DNA of 64,000 bases from Ctenosaura bakeri. Lineage: Eukaryota; Chordata; Lepidosauria; Squamata; Iguanidae. The notes beneath the pieces are model-generated. The model was not told the DNA's origin. It saw only the letters and a program-made list of their open reading frames with translations, and made no database searches. The translations under genes and the position numbers were made by a program. The stretch spans positions 620,001-684,000 of the forward strand of contig CAOLHI010000412.1 in assembly GCA_948474755.1 (NCBI GenBank). Direction: 5' to 3'. This document shows, piece after piece, positions 56,101-64,000 of the stretch. How positions within the stretch are numbered: position 1 is the stretch's first letter; each line of letters starts with the position of its first letter.

Positions 56101-59100
56101 AGGGGGATTGTTGCCACAGATGTCCAAGCTATATGGACTTGGGGACACGGGGGGGGACAATATCCTCTTGTGAATCTTCCTCTGATGTAGTGCAAATCTC
56201 TATCTTTTCCATCTCTCTCCTGTATGACTGTGCATCACATCATCTTCCTCTCTTTCTTGACAGCACATCCTTCCATGATGGCCAGCAGCACCATCAACAC
56301 AGAGATTCAACAATCATTCCTGATAAGGAGATGTCAATAACCAAGCAGTCCTGCTCTTCTTGCTAAAACGGCAAGGCAGGCACTTGCTCCATGCCAGCCC
56401 AAAATACTTTTCCTAGAGGGGTGGCCTCCCTTAATAGTGATTCCACCCAGCAGTGAGACTCACCCAGCAGTGAGACTACATCCACAGGAGTCCCACTTCT
56501 ATCTCCTATCCCAAAACAGCTGGAGAAGATAGCTGACATAACACAGCTGGTGGACCTGTTGGGGGCTGCTAGCTCAGTCTCAGTCAGGTAGAGAGCTTCC
56601 CACATGTATCTAAAGGAGTCAAAGAGTGAAGGAAGAATTAGCAGATGATAAACTGGCAGCAACCTGGCAAGCTCCCCATCCTTCATTCACAGTTGGTCTT
56701 CAAAATGTTTCCCATCTCTGTATGGGTGCCACACAAACTGCTTATATGTCCCACCCCCTGGGTAACATAATACAGTGAAACGCAATCCTATACATGGCTT
56801 GTACATTCTTTTCCAACATAAAAAGGATATCCTAGCAATTATATAATGTAACATCCTCATAGGCCTATTTCTAAGATTATATTATTACATATGTGTGGCA
56901 GTGGGGGAAGGAGGAGATGCATGACTCTTGGCTATTTTTTTACGATTTCTCATTGTGATTCTGATGAACTTCCAGAAATAATTTAGAAGTTTCTTGGGAT
57001 TCTATACTTCCAGTTCTGCTTTGATAAAACTGTGAAATGTGAAGTGTTGGCAGACATCCTGTGTGAATCTGGCATTATGGTGTTATTCCATAGCAGCAAG
57101 GGCTTCTGTCCTGCATAAGTATAGCATGATGCATCACTGAGGAACTCCCAACTGTGGCAGACCCAGCTGGATTCCATTGGCTCCACTGGGTACCACATAA
57201 ATATGAATTTGATAGCATCTCTGGGTACAACAATTCTAACAAAGCAAACACACCATTGCTTTCCACTTTAATGCACAAACAAATGGAGATAAAAGAAGTA
57301 CAATAAACCTCCTTTGGTGTAATTCTGTTTGGTCTATGAAGTCACAAAGGAAAGTACTGAAATACAGAAGGAAAGGAACCTATTTCATTTCTCAGTTAAC
57401 CATGTGTAAATTAAACATATAAATAAATAACAATGAATAAATTAAACATACAAATTATATATGCTATAAATTAAAGACATTTAGCAGAAAAGTCATATAT
57501 TGTGATAAAAACATGCAAAATGCAAAAGAAGAAATGAGAGCTATATTTGATTTCTTCATTTTCTTGATCAACACTTAGGATAAAACTGTCCTTTGATATT
57601 TAATAGCATTTACTTTTCTGTGGCAAGTGGGGTTCTTGCCTTTATTATATTAAATGCTCATAAAAATTACTGTCTAACACCAGTCATAAAGAACTTCCCA
57701 CTATCTTGCCTGCTCCTTTTGTCTAATGAATATATAACAGTCAATGAAAGAAAATCTTTGTCATCCATTTTGACCCTATATATTCAAAATATTCTGAGCA
57801 TAATAAAAAATTATTTCACAATTCATTTCTTCCACAGTAGACCAGTTATCAACTCAATTAGCCAAACCAACAAGGTTAACAAGAGAGACCACTTTATTTG
57901 GAAGTGCAAAGATAAGGACAACAATGCTTAATTTTAGCAATTTCTGATTTTATTTTAATTTTATTGTGTTTATTATTACCACATACACTTTCATATGTCA
58001 AAATCCCTCTGTAGCTCCTATGTAGAAAGCACAGTTCCATGCCTAAATTAGGAACATGCTAGATGCAATGTAAAAAACATTGGAACATACTAGATGCAAT
58101 GTAAAAAATCCATACACTGATCGCATAGGTTGTTTAGGATTTGGAATAGGGCATAAAGTGGAACTAATACTTCCTTCTGTGCTGTTTCAGAGTCAGTGAA
58201 TCCATGTTGCCTGGGGAATTTTTGGAGTTGTGGTCCAAAATACTAACCTTCCTGAGTTCTACCTCTAGGCAAGAAGGAGTTTAACAGTCCAGTACTATTT
58301 ATGTCAGCTCAGAAGTAAGTTGAGTTAAATGGGGCCCAGTACCTGGTAAGTCAATATAGATTGAAGCCTAAGGGGTTTCACATGAATTTCATTTGACAGT
58401 TAAGCATACTTCCTGTACCAGATCTGGGACATATTTTGCAGTTATCTCCTTGGCCAGTTTAAAATGATGCATTAAATCATCACTGGGAAGGTGGTATAAT
58501 ATCATTTTTTCCACCCCATTGTAACCAATGAAAAATGATACAGGGGCAACCTTCTCCTACAGTGGCACAGACCCCAGCTGGATCATGCTTGCAATTGCTG
58601 ATAGAAATATTATTCCTTCTTAATAAGCGCTAAGGATAAAGCAAATAAATTTAATGTTCATAATGCTAAATATGTATTTCCAGCTGACAACAATTGAAAA
58701 GGATAGACTAAAATGATGGCCATTTGAAAGAGCTGACAGTAGGTACAAAGTCATCAGGGGTAGTTGAAGCTGTGTGCCTTTGAAGATTATCTCACCAGGT
58801 GAGCTACGCTCATATAGAAGGCTCTCCTTTAAACACTATAGATTGATAATATGAGTTCTATTTACAACATGTTACAGAAAAACAAATGACTTAAAAATAT
58901 GGCTCAGAAAACAAATTGGAATCATATCCACTGGAAACATTTTAACAATTAGGAAATCCCTCACAGAAAAGGAAAAGGTAGCTGTCAAAGCTGGAATCCT
59001 GCTTGCAATATAATTAAAGGGATGGATGGTATTAATGATACAACAAGAGTGACTGACATCCTTTGAATACCAAATATTGCCTGGATATGCATGAATTCTC

Positions 59101-61220
59101 AAGAGCTCAGTGGTTAGTGCCCCATGTCTGTTTGCATACTGAAGTTTTGCACAGATGGTACAGTTCTCCCTAAGGGCCTAATACAGATGTAATACCCCAG
59201 TCTCCTATCCAGTGACTTAACCCTTTCTGAGCTAATCACCTAGTACCATCTGTTTGGGGTAAGAAAAGGCCTGAGTCCAAGCAACAGACTGACAGTTAAA
59301 TCTGATATCATGGCAGCATACTAGAGGGAGAGGTATATTTCCCATGTGCTCACCAATAGCCCTATATAGTTGGAAGAACACTAGGAGAAGCTTTAACAAT
59401 ATCATCTCTTGTTAACATTTTGTTTAGTTGCCTACCACAAAGAAACAAATAGATACCTGTTTCATTCTCGTATTATTTGAATTTGTTGTAAATCACACCT
59501 TGGAGACCATTTAATTAAAAAGGTAGAGTATAGAATAAAACAAAACAAACGTGTAACATCTGGTCTGTTCCAGAAAAAAAATCCGGGGTTAGTTTCAAAC
59601 CAGAGTTTGCTGCTGTGGTTACAAACAGGTTTGCAAACATGGCCTTCAGCTAATTTTGGCTAGTACCAACATAAATGAAAGCATAGCAATACAGCATAGT
59701 CTGAAAAGGGTAAAGAAATGAGAATTTTCATTCGCAAAAGAAAGAGGAACCCACAGAGTGCTATTAATCACTTCACCGTCTTTGTGAGGCCAAAGACAGA
59801 ATGTCTGCACAACACTATAGTATTGTTGATTTGTGAGCCACAGACAAAAAGACAAAAAAAGCAGTGTAGCATAGACAACCTGGAAAGTAATCTCATGACG
59901 TGTACATATCAAACAACCATAGTTTTCACATTATTTTCTTCAATTTTAATAGGACATAAAGGAATGACACTTTTTAATCCATTGTTAGACCTGATGAATA
60001 AGCATTAACACTTGAGCAGGGTGGATTCATATTCTGATAGACTTGGCTGCAACAGGGATAGACTATGACACTGCTAAATGCTTGTCTTCCTTCCCATCAG
60101 TATTTGCCAAAATGGAAATGTTTCACATCTAATTTCCTAATGTGCTTTGGACAGTACCATCCCATAGATGAAAAGTGTTTTCAGAGATGGTTATATCCTT
60201 AGGCCATGGTGTAAAACCACATAAATTATGCACAGATTTTTGTCAAGTCTATCCCTCTTCTAGCTAAGAGAGATTATAATTATATTCTATCCTTTTGTTT
60301 GTTATCCCATCCGTACACAAGGGGAAAGGAAGAGGACACTGCAGCAGATTCCCATCAGAACCATAACAGATCTGGTGAATAGATATTTTCATCTCTGTTC
60401 TAGAAACTTTTTTCTCAAGCATAACATCTTTGGTTATTAAGAGCATTTAAAAAGCTGTGCTGGATTACATCAAATACCTACCTGGCCCAGAAAACTATTC
60501 ACATTGTAGACAGTAAGATCCCTATGAGAAACCCACAAGTCAGCCAGAAGAGCATTTGCACCCTCTCATATATGTTTTCCAGCAGCTGGCATTCAGAACT
60601 AAACTGCCTCTCATTTTGGAGACAATCTATACCCATCATGACTGGTAGTCATTGATCTCTGGTTCTCTTTAAAGGTGTCCACCTTGCTAGCAAAGTCTGC
60701 CTTCCTGCCTTTTTGACAGAGCAAGAGCTGGACAAAAACTATTCCCATGTGGGTCCTTCATTGTATAGCCCTGAGATGGGCAAACTGCAGCCCATGGCCC
60801 ATATGTGCCCTCCTAAGACTGCTTATGTGAACCCTTACACAACTGCACCCTTTCAAGGAAAAATAGTAAACTGCTCTTCTCAGAAGCCTCAAGGAGCAGT
60901 AACTCATCTTTAAAATTGGATTCAGGACTCTCCTTAAGTGTTTAATATCAGGTTTTTTGTTTTGTTTTTTTAAAAAGTGGATTCCAGTTTGTGGGGAGGG
61001 AGGGCAGAAAACTGCTTAAGCTTGCCCCCCCCCAACACAGACCTGTGAGTGCACTGTACATTCTAAATAGAACAAAGCTGCTTAAAGAAGGCAATATCTT
61101 ACATAAGTCCAGGTTGCTATTTTACTGAGTTGACCTGATTTTATATATAAATTAAATATGTTATTAATCAACAGGTTTTGCTTGAAATCTAAGTATGTAT
61201 TGGCTGCCCTGAATCCTCCT

Positions 61221-61253
<33 letters not shown>

Positions 61254-61631
61254 ATCTCTAGCCCTTGAGGTAGTTGGTGAAAACATGTTATTTCCAATTG
61301 TTTTGCAATGAATTGGCATAATGCAGCCTTTTGGTGTATTTGGCCAAAGAGTCTCATACCTGCATTTCACATTTTTATGTCTCTATAATTATACGATGAC
61401 TCACCCTCTCCCAGTTTCCTGAGTAAACGTTGCTACTTAGATGAGAAATCTTAGGACTGGGGAAAATCCTAGCTGAAATTCATTTTACCAAGCTGCCTGC
61501 AAACTTTGCACAGAAAGCAGTGGAGCCACACAAATGAATGGGTAGAATGCAACAAAGCAAAACTGTGCAAAGCTGAGTAAAGCCCCACAGGACTATAACA
61601 GAATGGGTAGCATTTAAGGTGCCATAGAACC
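56101..61631. other. Non-coding stretch
   Basis: No gene is recognised. There are two small tandem duplications: an 18-bp CACCCAGCAGTGAGACT unit at about 56444-56480, and a roughly 42-bp spaced repeat of GGAACATGCTAGATGCAATG / GGAACATACTAGATGCAATG at 58051-58110. A (TC)n run lies at 61216-61252. Confidence 0.4.
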
Positions 61632-61853
61632 AGCATGGGGTTCCTGATTGTGCAATGGACTATGGCTCTGGAGACCAGAGTTCAAATACACATGGAAACC
61701 CACTGTGTGACCTTGGGCAAGTCACTCTCTCTCAGTCTCAGAGGAAAGCAATGACAAGCCCCCTATGAACAAATCTTGTCAAGAAAACCCTATGATAGGT
61801 TCAATATAGGGTCACTGTAAGCTGGAAATGACATGAACGTGCCCAATAACAAC
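61632..61853 (+). mobile_element. tRNA-derived SINE (squamate type)
   Basis: ATGGACTATGGCTCTGGAGA, GTGTGACCTTGGGCAAGTCA, CTCTCTCAGTCTCAGAGGAA and AACAAATCTTGTCAAGAAAA, ending CCCAATAACAACA. Part of the head is altered. Confidence 0.8.
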
Positions 61854-64000
61854 ATCAGAGCCTGCTATTTTAATTGCAGCCTACTTGAAATTATAATAGT
61901 ATGCATTTTCATTAGATTTCTAAAATAAATCAAGTCCCACTATTTTCAGTCCAGTTAGGGCTTTTTTTCAACCTGATGAGGAGGAAAGGAGTCATGTCTT
62001 CATTACTGCTGCCATCTTCCCACCCACCCACCCTCCTATCCCACTTCTGCCCCTGCTATCACCTCCTCACTCCTCCTCACCTCCTCACTTTATCTCCCTT
62101 TCTCCCTCCCTCTTTCCTCACTGTGGTGATGGGGCACACTGCAACCACCCACTGACCTATCCTCTGTTTAAAGTGGCACCAGTTGCTTTGTGTAGCTGAT
62201 ACTGCTTTACAGGAGGCAGACAGAGAATAGCATACTGTGAAATAAATAGGGTGGGAAGGGCAGTGGGAGGCACAAAGGTAGGTGCAATGCAGAAAACCTT
62301 GGTGCTGGGGGAGGATGAGGTGAGCTGGAGGGAGGGAGTGACAATGGAAGTGTGTCAACAGGTGCCAAGAAAAGGAGAAGCAGCACAGCAGAGGGAGGGA
62401 GGGAGGAGCAAAATGGACCCATCACAGTAAGAGAGGTAAGGAAATAGCAGAAGTAGCAAAGGGGTTGTTGTTGTCAACTGTTGTCAAGTTGACTTAAACT
62501 TATGGTCACTCTGTGAATTACTTTGCCACTGCACTCTGCCTGTTTGCTGGCCTGGTTCTGCATTTATCCTACCATGGATTTTGTAATGCTCAGAAGAGAG
62601 CTACTTTGAGGACAGAAGACGTAGAAAAAATACAGGAAAGGACAAATAGGCCAGATAGAATCTTACTGAAGCAGAAGCTTGACATGATTTAGGTTTTTGG
62701 GAAGTGAATTCAGATAATGATAAGGAAAAGATAAAATCCTTTTCTACATTTATTTGGCTGGGGAATATAGTATGGCATTTTGAGCTGTTTATTCACATGT
62801 ATGTCCTATCATAGGTCTTAGACTCAATTAAGTTAACACAGGACATTTATGCATTAGGAATCTTATTTTCTTCTGCAATGTAACCTATAGGAAAGGCAAC
62901 AAAATAGTAGCTACTGGGCTGAGAGTGCAGAAAAGATCTAAAACAAAGGAGGTCTGTCACTTTGGATTGGCACTGTCCTATATTTGGGTGGGCAGGGAAC
63001 AGCAGCAAAGTCCCACAGTCCCAGGTGAATACCAATTAGGGCCTGCATCACAAATATATAAGCCTGCTAGAGAGAATCTAAAAGAAGAGATAGAGAACAG
63101 TTCCAAGGTCAAAAGCAAAGATTTCTACCAAAGATCAATGCAAACCAAATGAGAATCCAAAGTCAAATCTAAACAACAGCCCGGGGCCTCATTAGTCTAG
63201 TTGTCAACAGCAAACAAGCAGGGAGATTCCTAAAGACAAAAACAGTATGAGTAGTTCCAAGTCACAAGGAATAACAGGGTCTGAAGCTCAGGAGAGAAAT
63301 TATTTTATATTAATAATTAGAATTAAATTGCTGAGTCACTGGGACCTCATCCGGAGCTGATTTGTAGGCATATTGGCATGAAAAGCCCCTGTGTTCAAGG
63401 TCTGTTCCTTTGTAGCCAACCACTTTATTTGATCACCAACAACCCATGACTATCATTGGTATTATTTTCATGAACTGCAAAGGGTCTAGGCTCTTCTCAT
63501 TACTTGAGATCTGAGCTGGCTCTATGCAGACATGGAAGTCATAGTATCCATCACTGCTTTCAAGACAAAGGAAATATTCTAGACCATTTCCTGACAAGTC
63601 ACATGAAGCTTTCAGTGTTATCAGCGAAGAAAGCCAGAAAATAATCAACGCATTCTAAACTATTTACCTCATCCCTCTCTTCTTCAATGGCTTGTTTTTC
63701 TGTATTTTCTACCTTACTCCACAAAAACTTCTGTCAAGACTTGTTTTCTGCATTTCTGCTGCTATATTCCAAGTTCGAAGGATTTTCCTCCCACTTAGCA
63801 GGCTTCTATTTCTTGAATGTGATAGAAAGCAGCAAAGAATATGTGGAGACACAGAAGGAAAATGTACAGGTGTTGAATATTTGTTGTTGTTAGCTTTTAT
63901 GTAGCAGTTTTGATTCTGATTGTTGATAATATGTGTTACCATGTGAAGTGCAGTAACACAAATCCCACAGATATCATAGCCACTGTGAAATAGGTGTAGA
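61854..64000. other. Non-coding end of window with one RTE 3' end
   Basis: Positions 62465-62590 read TTGTTGTTGTCAACTGTTGT then CAAGTTGACTTAAACTTATG, the antisense 3' UTR of the RTE/BovB-like LINE (compare 5043-5100). The rest has no recognised gene; purine-rich runs lie at 62330-62405. Confidence 0.5.

Overview
The window is vertebrate nuclear DNA, most likely from a squamate reptile (a lizard rather than a bird or mammal). This rests on one intact gene, CHRM3 (muscarinic acetylcholine receptor M3), in a mostly AT-rich, repeat-laden background. The repeats include CR1, RTE/BovB-like, L2-like and L1 LINE remnants, a 5S-rRNA-derived SINE, tRNA-derived SINEs with ACAACA-type tails, and many small DNA transposons. 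The species is inference; no taxon-specific gene is visible.

Layout: 1-18540 is upstream or intronic DNA of CHRM3 with RTE/BovB-like LINE debris (5.0-5.9, 8.85-12.4 kb), a CR1 LINE nested inside a Tigger-like element (6.44-8.66 kb), a 5S SINE (10.6 kb), fold-back MITEs and one tRNA SINE. A pyrimidine tract and AG acceptor at 18541-18543 lead into the CHRM3 coding exon, whose reading frame (18563-20362, 599 codons) is uninterrupted. 20363 to about 31.4 kb holds the probable long 3' UTR and flank, with MITEs, SINEs and a large TCTG/TCCG/TC compound microsatellite. 32.5-43.8 kb is a TE graveyard: a candidate solo LTR, L2-like and L1 LINE pieces, a second CR1 with a clean reading frame, a Tigger-like element with a MITE inside it, and a second Tigger-like MITE.

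The most striking region is 44.6-52.0 kb, a GC/CpG-rich island of about 7.4 kb that I read as one large decayed PIF/Harbinger DNA transposon. It has matching ends. A two-exon HARBI1-like transposase gene lies on + (44965-46895). Convergent to it, on -, is a four-exon Myb/SANT-like DNA-binding protein gene (about 49240-47443). A third spliced gene candidate lies on + (49497-50280), divergent from the Myb-like gene across a CpG-rich bidirectional-promoter-like segment. Several MITEs in the window share the terminal motif GGCC(A/C)TTTC and 3-bp target duplications, so they could be non-autonomous relatives mobilised by this kind of transposase.

52.0-64.0 kb returns to AT-rich DNA with L2-like LINE pieces, a MITE, a SINE and an RTE 3' end, and no recognisable host gene. 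Most other open frames in the window are chance or repeat-derived.
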